NCBI RefSeq assembly: GCF_024181225.1 | Contig: NZ_CP051198.1 | Coordinates: 2,356,001 to 2,420,000 of the forward strand | Reading direction: 5' to 3' | DNA from: Treponema sp. OMZ 787 | GTDB taxonomy: Bacteria > Spirochaetota > Spirochaetia > Treponematales > Treponemataceae | DNA length: 64,000 nt | Part shown: one piece after another, positions 27,724 through 36,398 of the stretch | How positions within the stretch are numbered: position 1 is the stretch's first letter | How the letters are laid out: every line of letters begins with the position of its first letter | The notes under the pieces: generated by a model | Told to the model about the DNA's origin: nothing | Database searches by the model: none | The model's input: only the letters and a program-made list of their open reading frames with translations | Program-made: the position numbers and the translations under genes

Positions 27724-28602
27724 TTAAATGGTTTTATAGTATTCGTAGATGGCCTGCGTTCCTTTTTCGGCATAGCCTTCTTCATTCATCTTGTTAAAGA
27801 AATTTTGTGCAAGTTCCAAAACCGGAATATGCAATTTTAGTTCTTTTGCAACATTTAAGGTTATGTTTAAATCCTTTAAAAAGTGTTTAATGTAAAAGCC
27901 GGGAGCAAAGTCCTTTTGAAGCATCTTAGGCCCGTTGTTTAAAATCTGCCAACTTCCGGCAGCTCCGCCTCCGATGGCCGAAAGCATTTTTTGTGGATCA
28001 AGACCCGCGGCCTCCGCATAGCAGACGGCTTCGACCGTACCGAAAAGGTTTGCAGCTACAGCTATTTGGTTCGCCATCTTGGTATGCTGCCCTGCTCCTG
28101 CCCCTCCCTGCAAGGCCCAAGTTTTTCCCATGCAGGCAAAAAATGGTTCAAGCTCTTTAAAGGCAGATTCATCTCCTCCGGCCATAATCGAAAGGGTTCC
28201 GTTTTTAGCCCCTATGTCTCCGCCCGAAACGGGAGCATCAACCGAAAAACATTCTTTTTTCTTTGCCTCATCATAAATCTTTTTTGCCAAGATCGGACTT
28301 GAAGTCGTCATATCTACAAAGATTGTTCCGGGCTTTGCAGTTTTTAATAAACCCTTTTCTCCGAAATATGTTTGTTCAACATCTTGCGGATAGCCGACAA
28401 TGGTAAAGATGATTTTACAGTTGGGTGCAAGACTTGCAGGGTCATCATACCAACGTGCACCCTTTGAAAGAATCTCTTCGGCGGATTTTTTTGTGCGCGT
28501 AAAAACGTGCATCTTGGCACCGGCAGCCCTTAATCTCTCGGCCATGCTTTTTCCCATAACACCCAGGCCTATAAAGCCTACATCACAATTTTCTACTTTC
28601 AT
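27724..28602 (-). CDS. beta-hydroxyacid dehydrogenase (3-hydroxyisobutyrate dehydrogenase family)
   Basis: A 292-residue NAD(P)-dependent enzyme that oxidises or forms a beta-hydroxyacid such as tartronate semialdehyde, succinic semialdehyde or 3-hydroxyisobutyrate. The dinucleotide fold starts GFIGLGVMGKSMAERL. The substrate motif is APVSGGDIGAKNGTLSIMAGG and the catalytic Lys is in GQHTKMANQI. TAAGGA precedes the ATG. It sits between focA and pyrE, and its real substrate cannot be told from sequence. Confidence 0.9.
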   Translation of the reverse strand: MKVENCDVGFIGLGVMGKSMAERLRAAGAKMHVFTRTKKSAEEILSKGARWYDDPASLAPNCKIIFTIVGYPQDVEQTYFGEKGLLKTAKPGTIFVDMTTSSPILAKKIYDEAKKKECFSVDAPVSGGDIGAKNGTLSIMAGGDESAFKELEPFFACMGKTWALQGGAGAGQHTKMANQIAVAANLFGTVEAVCYAEAAGLDPQKMLSAIGGGAAGSWQILNNGPKMLQKDFAPGFYIKHFLKDLNITLNVAKELKLHIPVLELAQNFFNKMNEEGYAEKGTQAIYEYYKTI

Positions 28603-28626
28603 ATTAAATTCCTTAATTTATAAAAA

Positions 28627-29463
28627 TTATTTTTTCTTATAGCAAATCCAATAAAAAGTTCCGACAAAAAAGGCTCCGCCTATTATGTTACCGAGAGTAA
28701 CGGGAATCAAATTGTTTACAAAAAAGGCAGCCCAATTTATATTTGCAAGAGCCTCGGCGGAAAGACCGGAGGCAGCTGCATAGGCCGGAACGGTTTTCGC
28801 TAAAATACCTGCAGGGATATAGTACATATTTGCAACACTGTGCTCAAAGCCCGAAGTTATAAAAAGCCAAATCGGAAAAAAAGCGGCAAGAAGTTTTCCC
28901 GCCATATCCTTAGCCCCGTAGCAAAGCCAGACGGCAAGACAAACCAGCCAGTTACACATGATTCCTAAAAAAACAGCCTGTACAAAAGAAAGCGAAACCT
29001 TCCCGTAAGCAATTTTTACCGTTATCCCGCCCAAAAGACTTGCCCCGCTTGAAAGCTGTCCGCTTTTTACGATTAAAAAGGCAAGAAAAACAGAGCCGAT
29101 AAAATTCCCAATATAAACTGCAAGCCAGTTTTTCAGCATTGCAGAAAGTTTTACCTTTTTTTCTAAAACGGCGGCAATTATTAGGTTGTTTCCCGTAAAG
29201 AGCTCGGCCCCTGCAAGGAGGACAAGCATAAGCCCTACAGGAAAGATAAGGCCTGCAACAAATTTTCCAAGGCCGTAAGTTTCAGGCTTGGCAAAAAGCC
29301 CGAAGGCCGCCATATTAGAGCCTTCCGAAGCAAAGGCTATAAACGCTCCAGCCAAAAAACCTAATAAAAGCAGCTTCCACACGGGAGTTGAAGCTTTTGC
29401 AATACCCTTTTGCACCGTAACTTCCAAGATCTCGGCCGGATCACAATACATTTTTTCAGACAT
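28627..29463 (-). CDS. focA: formate/nitrite transporter family channel
   Basis: The 278-residue protein has six membrane helices of the FNT family, a pentameric channel for formate or related small anions. Seen are GFLAGAFIAFASEGSN, LVLLAGAELFTGNNLI (the conserved E-L-F-T-G-N) and AWLCYGAKDMAGK. GGAGGTGA precedes the ATG, and a TTGAAA-17-TATAAT promoter lies upstream. It is likely the formate exit route of amino-acid fermentation. It heads the three-gene set with the hydroxyacid dehydrogenase and pyrE. Confidence 0.92.
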   Translation of the reverse strand: MSEKMYCDPAEILEVTVQKGIAKASTPVWKLLLLGFLAGAFIAFASEGSNMAAFGLFAKPETYGLGKFVAGLIFPVGLMLVLLAGAELFTGNNLIIAAVLEKKVKLSAMLKNWLAVYIGNFIGSVFLAFLIVKSGQLSSGASLLGGITVKIAYGKVSLSFVQAVFLGIMCNWLVCLAVWLCYGAKDMAGKLLAAFFPIWLFITSGFEHSVANMYYIPAGILAKTVPAYAAASGLSAEALANINWAAFFVNNLIPVTLGNIIGGAFFVGTFYWICYKKK

Positions 29464-29484
29464 ACACTCACCTCCAACGAACCG

Positions 29485-29513
29485 ATTATATCATAGAATA
29501 TAGTATTTTTCAA
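29485..29513 (-). promoter_or_regulatory. promoter of the focA operon
   Basis: Minus strand TTGAAA (29513-29508), 17 bases, TATAAT (29490-29485), 21 bases before the focA start. Confidence 0.8.
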
Positions 29514-29536
29514 TTGACAATATCGATTTTGGTATC

Positions 29537-29565
29537 TTGACATATTTTTTATAAAAGTATACAAT
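29537..29565 (+). promoter_or_regulatory. consensus promoter in front of the cobalamin riboswitch
   Basis: TTGACA, exactly 17 bases, TACAAT. It is divergent from focA and starts transcripts just before the aptamer. Confidence 0.88.
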
Positions 29566-29582
29566 TAGTTTAAATAACGGTT

Positions 29583-29752
29583 TCGGTCTTGGTGCCCCTT
29601 TTAGCTAAGGGGTGAAAAGGGAATCAGGTGAAAGTCCTGAGCAGTCCGGCTGACGTAAGTGAGAGAGTTGTTTTTCAAGTATGCCACTGGTTTATTCCGG
29701 GAAGGCGAAAATCAATGATGACCTCCGAGCCGTAAGACCTGCCAAAGACTGT
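29583..29752 (+). promoter_or_regulatory. cobalamin riboswitch
   Basis: The aptamer core is plain: GGGAATCAGGTGAAAGTCC near the 5' side, GCCACTGG, CCGGGAAGGCG, and the B12 box GAGCCGTAAGACCTGCC (about 29727-29743). Closing helix P1 is GGTCTTGG (29585-29592) with CCAAAGAC (about 29742-29749). It binds cobalamin and normally switches off expression of the downstream gene. A small GGGTAA/TTACCC hairpin follows at 29755-29776. The next gene on this strand is gdhA, 322 bases on; no B12 transport or synthesis gene intervenes. Confidence 0.95.
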
Positions 29753-29980
29753 AAGGGTAAGATGTAAGTTTTACCCATGCTGTACTCTGCTTGGACTCAT
29801 GAGCTGCAGCAAAATTTATCGTGTTAATCATATTTATGTCCTCTATTGCTCCTTGGGCTTTTGAAGATTTTGTCAAGTTTTCTTCGTTTTAGCCTTGAGT
29901 ACATCTGATTGATACCCTTGGATGTACATTTTGAGGATACCGGATATCCCTTGCGGACCGAAATCGTTTTTCTTTTTTTA
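29753..29980 (+). other. structured leader between riboswitch and gdhA promoter, with terminator-like end
   Basis: This 228-base stretch holds no recognisable gene; only frames of 16-18 codons open (for example at 29777). It contains a GTACATC/GATGTAC stem (29899-29905 with 29921-29927). GACCGAAATCGTT (29956-29968) is complementary, with one G-U pair, to AACGGTTTCGGTC at 29576-29588, the 5' end of the riboswitch transcript. A T-rich run follows immediately (29967-29979). The complement overlaps the 5' strand of aptamer helix P1, so the two pairings exclude each other. Confidence 0.5.
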
Positions 29981-30012
29981 AGTTAAAAATTTAAATTTTC
30001 CCTGTTAATAAC

Positions 30013-30041
30013 TTTCACAAGAAAACATTTTAATGTATAAT
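30013..30041 (+). promoter_or_regulatory. possible second promoter directly before gdhA
   Basis: TTTCAC, 17 bases, TATAAT, with a leader of about 27 bases to the gdhA start. The -10 is perfect, the -35 poor. If used, it would bypass the riboswitch. Confidence 0.55.
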
Positions 30042-30074
30042 TCCTCATAAACTGTTTTAAATTAGAGGAAATTT

Positions 30075-31316
30075 ATGGCAAGTACATACGAAAAACTTTT
30101 AAGCACGGTCAAGGAAGCCGCACATACGGCTAATCTTGCAGAAAATGATTACATATCCCTTTTAAGCCCTGAGCGAGAAATGCATATTTCTATACCGGTA
30201 AAAATGGATAACGGAAAAATCAAGGTTTTTAAGGGATACAGGGTTCAGCATTCTACATTGCGAGGTCCTGCAAAGGGAGGCATCAGATTCCATCAAGATG
30301 TAAATATCGATGAGGTTCGCTCCCTTGCCGCTTGGATGACATTTAAATGTGCTGTTGCCGATATTCCATACGGAGGAGGAAAAGGCGGAATCTGCGTAAC
30401 ACCTTCTCATCTTTCCGAAACTGAGCTTGAAAAGCTGACAAGGGGTTACACAAGGCGTATTGTATCTTTTATAGGGCCCAAGACGGATATTCCGGCCCCG
30501 GATGTCGGAACAAATGCAAGGGTAATGGCATGGATAGCGGATACCTACAGTACTTATGCCGGAGAATTCAGTCCCGCAGTAGTTACGGGAAAACCGCTTC
30601 CACTCGGAGGCTCTAAGGGAAGAGTAGAAGCCACAGGCCGCGGAGTGCTTTTTGCAACAAGAGAAATTTTAAAAAAACTTAATAAGAGCTTAAAAGATCA
30701 AAGCATAGCCATTCAAGGTCTTGGAAATGTAGGCGGAACAGCAGCAGATCTTTTTTATAAGGACGGAGCAAAAATAATAGCTGTAAGCGATGCAAGCGGA
30801 GGCATATACAGTGAAAAAGGCTTAGACATTCCTCAAATTCTTAAACACAAAAAGACGGGAAAAAAACTCGATTCTTTTGAAGGAGATTTTAAAAGAATAA
30901 CCAATCAAGAATTATTGGAGCTAAAAACCGATATTTTAATCCCATCGGCCTTAGAGAATCAAATTACCGAAAAAAATGCAGCCAATATTAGAGCCTCGAT
31001 AATAATCGAAGCCGCAAACGGCCCTGTAACTACTGAAGCCGATAGAATTCTAGAAAAAAATAACATTATCTGCGTGCCTGATGTCCTTGCCAATTCGGGA
31101 GGTGTAATCGTCTCATACTTTGAATGGGTACAAAACCTTCAAGGCCTTTATTGGACCGAAGAAGAAGTAAACAACCGCCTTGAAAATAAAATGATTGAAG
31201 CCTTTAGACTGGTATGGGATGTAAAAGAAACTTATAACGTGAGCATGAGAAAGGCAGCCTATATCAAGGCCTTAAAAGAGCTTGTAGAAACTCAAAAGGC
31301 CTTGAATATAATTTAA
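30075..31316 (+). CDS. gdhA: glutamate dehydrogenase
   Basis: A 413-residue hexameric enzyme that interconverts glutamate with 2-oxoglutarate and ammonia. The length matches small NAD(P) enzymes. Visible are the substrate region VQHSTLRGPAKGGIRFH, the catalytic Lys in GGGKGGI, the loop IPAPDVGT, the dinucleotide fold IAIQGLGNVGGTAADL and the C-terminal PDVLANSGGVIVSYFEWVQN. RBS GAGGAA precedes the ATG. It starts the glutamate branch of amino-acid fermentation and, unusually, follows a cobalamin riboswitch. Its stop codon overlaps that of the convergent glycosidase-like gene. Confidence 0.97.
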   Translation: MASTYEKLLSTVKEAAHTANLAENDYISLLSPEREMHISIPVKMDNGKIKVFKGYRVQHSTLRGPAKGGIRFHQDVNIDEVRSLAAWMTFKCAVADIPYGGGKGGICVTPSHLSETELEKLTRGYTRRIVSFIGPKTDIPAPDVGTNARVMAWIADTYSTYAGEFSPAVVTGKPLPLGGSKGRVEATGRGVLFATREILKKLNKSLKDQSIAIQGLGNVGGTAADLFYKDGAKIIAVSDASGGIYSEKGLDIPQILKHKKTGKKLDSFEGDFKRITNQELLELKTDILIPSALENQITEKNAANIRASIIIEAANGPVTTEADRILEKNNIICVPDVLANSGGVIVSYFEWVQNLQGLYWTEEEVNNRLENKMIEAFRLVWDVKETYNVSMRKAAYIKALKELVETQKALNII

Positions 31317-32746
31317 AGCTTATCTATCAGCATTGAACATTTGCCTGACGGAATCGGAAGAGTCTTTTTCTTTTCGTTTAAGATATTTATGGTAAAGTAA
31401 TAGAGCTTTTCGCTTTCCATATGGATTTCCCATCCCCTCTGACTTTTGGACGAAAGAATGGTGATCAGGTTACGTTTAAGGCTTAAATTTTCTATACCCA
31501 TGACTTCAAGATTAGGTACAGTCCAGTTTACAGTCTTACGCGGAAGACTTATCGAAAGGCCGATAACATTTTCGATCATCAGGCTGATTGTAGAAAGGCC
31601 GACGCTGACCAGATACTGCTTACGCGGAAAAGCAGGTTTTCCCTTCCATTGGGCGGGGCCTTCCTTTACAGGAGAGTAAGCCTCCCATAAAAAGCCTTGT
31701 TTTTTGGAATTTCCTGCAGGAGAAAGGGTTTCAAGCACATAGTAAAGGTGCCTTATAACACATTCTCGTGCTATCTCCCAGCGGTTATACTTTTCCAAGC
31801 CCTTTACTACAACAAAGTTCAAAATTGGGAAGACGCTGCCGCAGGCACCGTTTCCGTTTTCATCATATTCAGGCTCATCGGCAGCAAGACTTGGAAATGG
31901 ATGGTCCACACCGAAGGTTTTAGGGTTGGATAGGTGTTCCACCAAATGAGCGGCCTTATCCTCATTGGGAATTTCGGCAAGCATGGGCCAAAAACCGGCA
32001 AGGGTCTTTTTCTTTATCTGATTGCCTTCAGCATCAAGATCATAATAAAAACCGTCTTCATCATTCCACATCATGGAATTGATTCTGGTTTTTATGGTAA
32101 AATACATCCTTTTATACTGAAAATCTATTTCCTTGTCGTTAAGGATATCGCCCAAGGCAGACATATAAAGGGCGTTTACGGCAAGAGCCGAGTTAAAATC
32201 CGTTAAAAAAACGGCCTCTTTTCGCGGAGTATTAGGCATATTGACTGTTTCAAGAGGACTTTTGTACAAGCCGTTATCCGACTTAAACATTTTGTCGATC
32301 CAGTTCATGTACTTGATCAAAACAGGCATAATATCTTTTACACGCTTTTTGTTTCCTGTTTTATGATAAATATTGTACTCGGCCCATGCAAATAAGGGCA
32401 TTCCAAGACCTTCGGGATTGTCCCTTTTTAAAACAGGTTCCTTTGAATCAAAATCATATCTATTGCGTATAGCTCCGTTTTCTTCCTGCCGATCATAAAA
32501 AAAATCAAGAGCAGAATTCGGCGTATAATTTTTATTAGAATAAACAAAGAAAAAAGAAGAAAATATAGTTTCATATTGATTTAAAAAATTGCCTTCTGCC
32601 TCCGGATAGATAAAAAAACCCTCGGTACCCTGTTTACCGTCGCCTGCTGAATGCCAAAAATCATGAACCAAAGCCCATGTTCTATCATAAATGTCCACGA
32701 AATCTTGATCGTAAAAATGAACACGCGGAAAATCTCTTTTATTCAC
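31313..32746 (-). CDS. glycoside hydrolase-like (MGH1/trehalase-fold) protein
   Basis: The 477-residue cytosolic protein (no signal peptide) has the alpha/alpha-barrel pattern of mannosylglycerate hydrolase/GH63-type enzymes: ALVHDFWHSA, GAIRNRYDF, GLGMPLFAWAEY, a likely catalytic region in GFYYDLDAEGN and LAGFWPMLAEIPNEDKA, and GFLWEAYSPV near the end. It should cut an alpha-glucosyl or mannosyl bond in a compatible-solute or oligosaccharide. It starts at GTG 32746, behind AAGGAG. Last 80 residues form a beta-rich extension. Substrate unknown. It stands alone, convergent with gdhA. Confidence 0.75.
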   Translation of the reverse strand: MNKRDFPRVHFYDQDFVDIYDRTWALVHDFWHSAGDGKQGTEGFFIYPEAEGNFLNQYETIFSSFFFVYSNKNYTPNSALDFFYDRQEENGAIRNRYDFDSKEPVLKRDNPEGLGMPLFAWAEYNIYHKTGNKKRVKDIMPVLIKYMNWIDKMFKSDNGLYKSPLETVNMPNTPRKEAVFLTDFNSALAVNALYMSALGDILNDKEIDFQYKRMYFTIKTRINSMMWNDEDGFYYDLDAEGNQIKKKTLAGFWPMLAEIPNEDKAAHLVEHLSNPKTFGVDHPFPSLAADEPEYDENGNGACGSVFPILNFVVVKGLEKYNRWEIARECVIRHLYYVLETLSPAGNSKKQGFLWEAYSPVKEGPAQWKGKPAFPRKQYLVSVGLSTISLMIENVIGLSISLPRKTVNWTVPNLEVMGIENLSLKRNLITILSSKSQRGWEIHMESEKLYYFTINILNEKKKTLPIPSGKCSMLIDKL

Positions 32747-32863
32747 CTTAACTCCTTAATTTTTTTGCAAGACAGTATATATTATACCACATTTTAGCAA
32801 AAAAGGATAGTTTTTTATCAATATTTATAAAAAAAGTTTTAAACCGGCAAAAAGAATAAGATT

Positions 32864-34813
32864 TTATTCGTTATCCGTATTGGATGAATCAGTTTTTGCT
32901 TCTGCCGAACCCGAATTTTCAGCAGGATTGCCGTTTGCAGCCCTATTTTCTCCGGCAGTACCCTCTTGAACAGCAGGGGAAGCAGGAGCAGGTTCAGGCG
33001 GACGGCCTAAGAAGAGCACTATATCCTCATCATCTTTTTTATGCTTCATTTTTAACAAAAGAGTACGGGTTCTTTCATCATAAACATAGCCGGAAGAATT
33101 ATAAATTTCAAATCTGGGATCTGTTCTAAAATCGAGACCATGAATTTGTATCCTGTAAAAGGGTCTGATTCCTCTTATAATCAGGTAATGAGTATTGCCG
33201 GTCTTAGACGAAATTCTAAAGCTGAATATTTTTGCATCATTTTTAAGCACATTTATTTCTTGAGCCGATGTCCAAGCCCAAATACCGGGTTCGGACTTTA
33301 ATGCCAAAGATTCTGCATGGGGATAATGAGGATTATCCCGAATAGCAGCCGGATACAGTTTTTCTGCATAAAGAATAAGAGCATCGTTAGCCATAAGCCC
33401 TAATTTTTTTGCCTTGTCTCCTTGAATATCAAAAGAAGACGGTAAAGCGGGAGAGCCTCCGCCAAGTGAAAATATTGAAGAATACAGAGCTTGTCCGACA
33501 GCCTTCCATGCTACCTTATCGGGATAGGAGCTTCCGTAACGGATTAAAACTGATGCGGCTTGCAGAGTTTTTTCCGTATCGATAGCCTTTTTATCGGCAG
33601 ATATATAAATTCCTTCATCGATCGAAATTAAAGATTCTTTTAAAACAGTTTCGCATTTTTCGGAATTTTCCATAAAAATATTCTGTTTATTAGGAAAATA
33701 AAGAGCAAAATCCATTGCAGCTTCCAATAAACCTACGGCAAAAAAAGAATTTAAGGCCTCTTGCTTTGAGTTAGCAGCCAGTTTTTCCAAGGCAGGAATT
33801 AAAGCAGCCCTTGAGTTATTTATCAAAAATGGAATAAGGGCTTCCATATCAAAAACCGCAAGTTCTCCCTTGGTTATTCCTGATTCAATACCTGATAGCT
33901 TTTTTCTGTAATTTGCAGCAAGCATTTTATCGTTTTGAACAAGGTTATCATAAAATGTACTCGATATATAGGTGCGCTTTTCCTTAGGCAAAAGCGAGGC
34001 CGATGCCGAAGCAAGAGCCTTTGCATACTCGCCCCTATATGCTTTTTCGGCTATATATGCGGTCAAAAGTTCTTCATTATAATTTTTTGCCGAAATTACA
34101 CTCGAAAAATGCTCCAACGCATTTTCTCTAAATAATTGCTTGGTTTTATTATATTCTTCTTCGCTTGCAATCGGAATGCGTTGAATGGCATCAAAATCAA
34201 GACTTTCAGATTGAACATAGGTTTCATAAAAGGCGGTTTTCTTTGAACTTGAAAGAATAAGATGAGGAAACTCGGTTGAATCATCGGAATTTCCAAAACC
34301 GTAGCCGCCCCTAAAAACAAACCTGTCTTTTCCGTATCGTAAAAATATTTGCTCATCCTGCCTCTCCAAGCGGGACGATTGAGTCAGTTTCCAGGGAAAA
34401 TAGACTGTTTCTATTTCTGACGGCATAGAAACGGAAATCTTCACGGAATCACTTGTTTCCGAAAGGTATGAAGTAAAATCTATTAAAACATCATTAGAAC
34501 AAATAACACTAAAAGAATTATCGGTTTTTTTGTAGTCTAAAACTTTGAGGGTGAGATCTTCATTGCCGGTTGTCTTTGCAAGAATCGGAGTTTGATCCGT
34601 AATATAAAAGTCCAAACCGTTTGAAACTATATGCAGGGGTAAAAGAGGAATTCTTTTGCCGTTTTCATCAACCTCATCCCTTCCCGAAACGGTCATAGCT
34701 CCTATTGTATAATAAAAAGTCTTCCCTATGGTAAACTGAATAACAAATATGCCGAAAATAATTAGTATATACAATATAGTTAGTGAAATTATCCTACTTG
34801 ATTTGTGTTTCAT
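32864..34813 (-). CDS. membrane-anchored exported protein, unknown function
   Basis: I do not recognise this 649-residue protein. It starts at ATG 34813, just before the hydrophobic anchor (about residues 8-30, IISLTILYILIIFGIFVIQF); 70 upstream in-frame codons run into the divergent gene and were rejected. It continues with a large extracytoplasmic region: beta-rich (about 50-200), helical and repeat-like in the middle (220-460), beta-rich again, and a low-complexity Pro/Ala/Glu tail. No ribosome site is evident. The TAGTTTATATAAACTA palindrome at 34821 sits seven bases upstream. It is probably conserved in Treponema, but no function can be assigned. Confidence 0.8.
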   Translation of the reverse strand: MKHKSSRIISLTILYILIIFGIFVIQFTIGKTFYYTIGAMTVSGRDEVDENGKRIPLLPLHIVSNGLDFYITDQTPILAKTTGNEDLTLKVLDYKKTDNSFSVICSNDVLIDFTSYLSETSDSVKISVSMPSEIETVYFPWKLTQSSRLERQDEQIFLRYGKDRFVFRGGYGFGNSDDSTEFPHLILSSSKKTAFYETYVQSESLDFDAIQRIPIASEEEYNKTKQLFRENALEHFSSVISAKNYNEELLTAYIAEKAYRGEYAKALASASASLLPKEKRTYISSTFYDNLVQNDKMLAANYRKKLSGIESGITKGELAVFDMEALIPFLINNSRAALIPALEKLAANSKQEALNSFFAVGLLEAAMDFALYFPNKQNIFMENSEKCETVLKESLISIDEGIYISADKKAIDTEKTLQAASVLIRYGSSYPDKVAWKAVGQALYSSIFSLGGGSPALPSSFDIQGDKAKKLGLMANDALILYAEKLYPAAIRDNPHYPHAESLALKSEPGIWAWTSAQEINVLKNDAKIFSFRISSKTGNTHYLIIRGIRPFYRIQIHGLDFRTDPRFEIYNSSGYVYDERTRTLLLKMKHKKDDEDIVLFLGRPPEPAPASPAVQEGTAGENRAANGNPAENSGSAEAKTDSSNTDNE

Positions 34814-34820
34814 AATGTTA

Positions 34821-34836
34821 TAGTTTATATAAACTA
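34821..34836. promoter_or_regulatory. 16-bp palindrome between divergent exported-protein genes
   Basis: TAGTTTATATAAACTA is a perfect palindrome, seven bases before one start codon and 32 before the other. Its core GTTTATATAAAC recurs at 49151, in front of another exported-protein gene. Confidence 0.55.
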
Positions 34837-34868
34837 AGGAATAATTGCAATACTTATAAGGAGTTATT

Positions 34869-36392
34869 ATGAAAATAACCAAGCGAATTTTTGTGTGTTT
34901 TAGTTTTTTGATTGCTGCAGCCGTCGTTTTTTCGTGTAAGACAACCCAAGAGGCTGCCAAACCGCCCATAGTCGAAGAAGAAAAAAAGAATGAACCTAAA
35001 AAGGCTGAAACTAAAACAATCAAGCCGATAGTAATAAAGCCTTCCGCAGCGGAGCCTAAAAAAATTCAACCTAAAAAATCGGCAAAAAAAGAAAACAAAA
35101 ATTCCCGAGAAGAATTTAATGATAAACTTACAGCTCTTTCAAATAATAAAGACTTTGACGGTATTTTAAAATTGATAGATGAATCGGATCCTGAACTGAC
35201 CAAGGATTTTAAGATACAGTATCTAAAACTTTCCATCCTCATTTCGATGAGAAAAAATCAAGAAGCCGAAACTTTTGCAGCCGAACTTTCTAAGACCTAT
35301 CCGAATAATACAGACATTCTTTATGCACAAGTTATGATGGCCCAATCCGAAAACAATCTTAAAAAGAAAAATCAATACTTGGAAAAAATTTTGGCCATCA
35401 ATCCCAAAGATTCACGGGCGTTAACCGAACAGGGCTTGGACTTATATTCAGCCAAAAGATATAGTGATGCCAGAAGAAAATTTATACAAGCCTATAAGGT
35501 AGATCCTAAGTGCACCGAAGCCCTCATAGGCCTCGGCCGTATAAACTACCTTGACGGAAAACTCGATCAGGCAGAATCAAATTTAACCGCAGCCTTGGAA
35601 CTTGAACCGAATAACAGCATAGCCCTTGCAGAACTTGCACGCATAAAATCAGAAACAAACAGAATGTATCAGGCCCTGCAGGATATAAATAAGGCTGCCG
35701 AACTTGAGCCGAACAATCCAAGTCATTGGAACGATATCGGTTCTTACAATCTTACAATAGGCCGAAAAGAGGAAGCAAAAAAAGCTTACAGCAAGGTTAT
35801 AGAGCTTACTCCAGATTCATACATAGCCTATATTTACAGGGCAGGCATAAACGATGATCTAGGCTACAAGGAAGAAGCTCTGGATGATTACATAAAAGTA
35901 TGCAATCTCTATCCGCCCTATTATTTTGCATTGGAAGGAGCCGGTATATTATTTTGGGAAAAAGGCGATTGGCTCAACGCAGGTACGGCATTTTTAAAAG
36001 CCTTAAACAAGTCTCCGGCATCTTATCAATATGCAATATTATACGCAATAAGTCTTTATAGGCAAAATAAAAAATTGGATGCCAAAAAATTTATGCAAAA
36101 CTATCTAAAAACAATTAACCGTACAGAAAAAGAAAACGAATACTTTTTATGCCGCCTTTTTATAGATTTTGCAGGCGACAGTGAACTCATAAACAGGGCA
36201 ACGGCCGAAACAGACAAGATAAAAAAAGGAAGAATGTTTTTTTATCTTGGAGAATTTTATAATCTGACCAAAAAATATACTCTGGCCGAAAAATGCTATG
36301 TCCAGGTAACTTCAATAGAAAATCCGGCTTTTTTTGAATACCGTTTTGCAAAAAAAGCCATGGATGAATTTAATTTAAGCACAGGAAAATAG
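34869..36392 (+). CDS. TPR-repeat lipoprotein
   Basis: The 507-residue protein has a lipoprotein signal ending VVFSC (Cys at about 20), a Lys/Pro/Glu-rich linker to about residue 80 and then at least ten tetratricopeptide repeats (for example ALTEQGLDLYSAKRYSDARRKF and AYIYRAGINDDLGYKEEALDDY). TPR lipoproteins scaffold protein complexes in the periplasm. AAGGAG precedes the ATG. The 5-formyl-THF cyclo-ligase gene follows after six bases, so the two are co-transcribed. Its partner is not evident. Confidence 0.88.
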   Translation: MKITKRIFVCFSFLIAAAVVFSCKTTQEAAKPPIVEEEKKNEPKKAETKTIKPIVIKPSAAEPKKIQPKKSAKKENKNSREEFNDKLTALSNNKDFDGILKLIDESDPELTKDFKIQYLKLSILISMRKNQEAETFAAELSKTYPNNTDILYAQVMMAQSENNLKKKNQYLEKILAINPKDSRALTEQGLDLYSAKRYSDARRKFIQAYKVDPKCTEALIGLGRINYLDGKLDQAESNLTAALELEPNNSIALAELARIKSETNRMYQALQDINKAAELEPNNPSHWNDIGSYNLTIGRKEEAKKAYSKVIELTPDSYIAYIYRAGINDDLGYKEEALDDYIKVCNLYPPYYFALEGAGILFWEKGDWLNAGTAFLKALNKSPASYQYAILYAISLYRQNKKLDAKKFMQNYLKTINRTEKENEYFLCRLFIDFAGDSELINRATAETDKIKKGRMFFYLGEFYNLTKKYTLAEKCYVQVTSIENPAFFEYRFAKKAMDEFNLSTGK

Positions 36393-36398
36393 GTAAAA

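Noticed and set aside
29777-29827. A 16-residue open frame right after the cobalamin riboswitch as its regulated gene
   Set aside because: No ribosome site, no recognisable sequence and too short; it may be chance.
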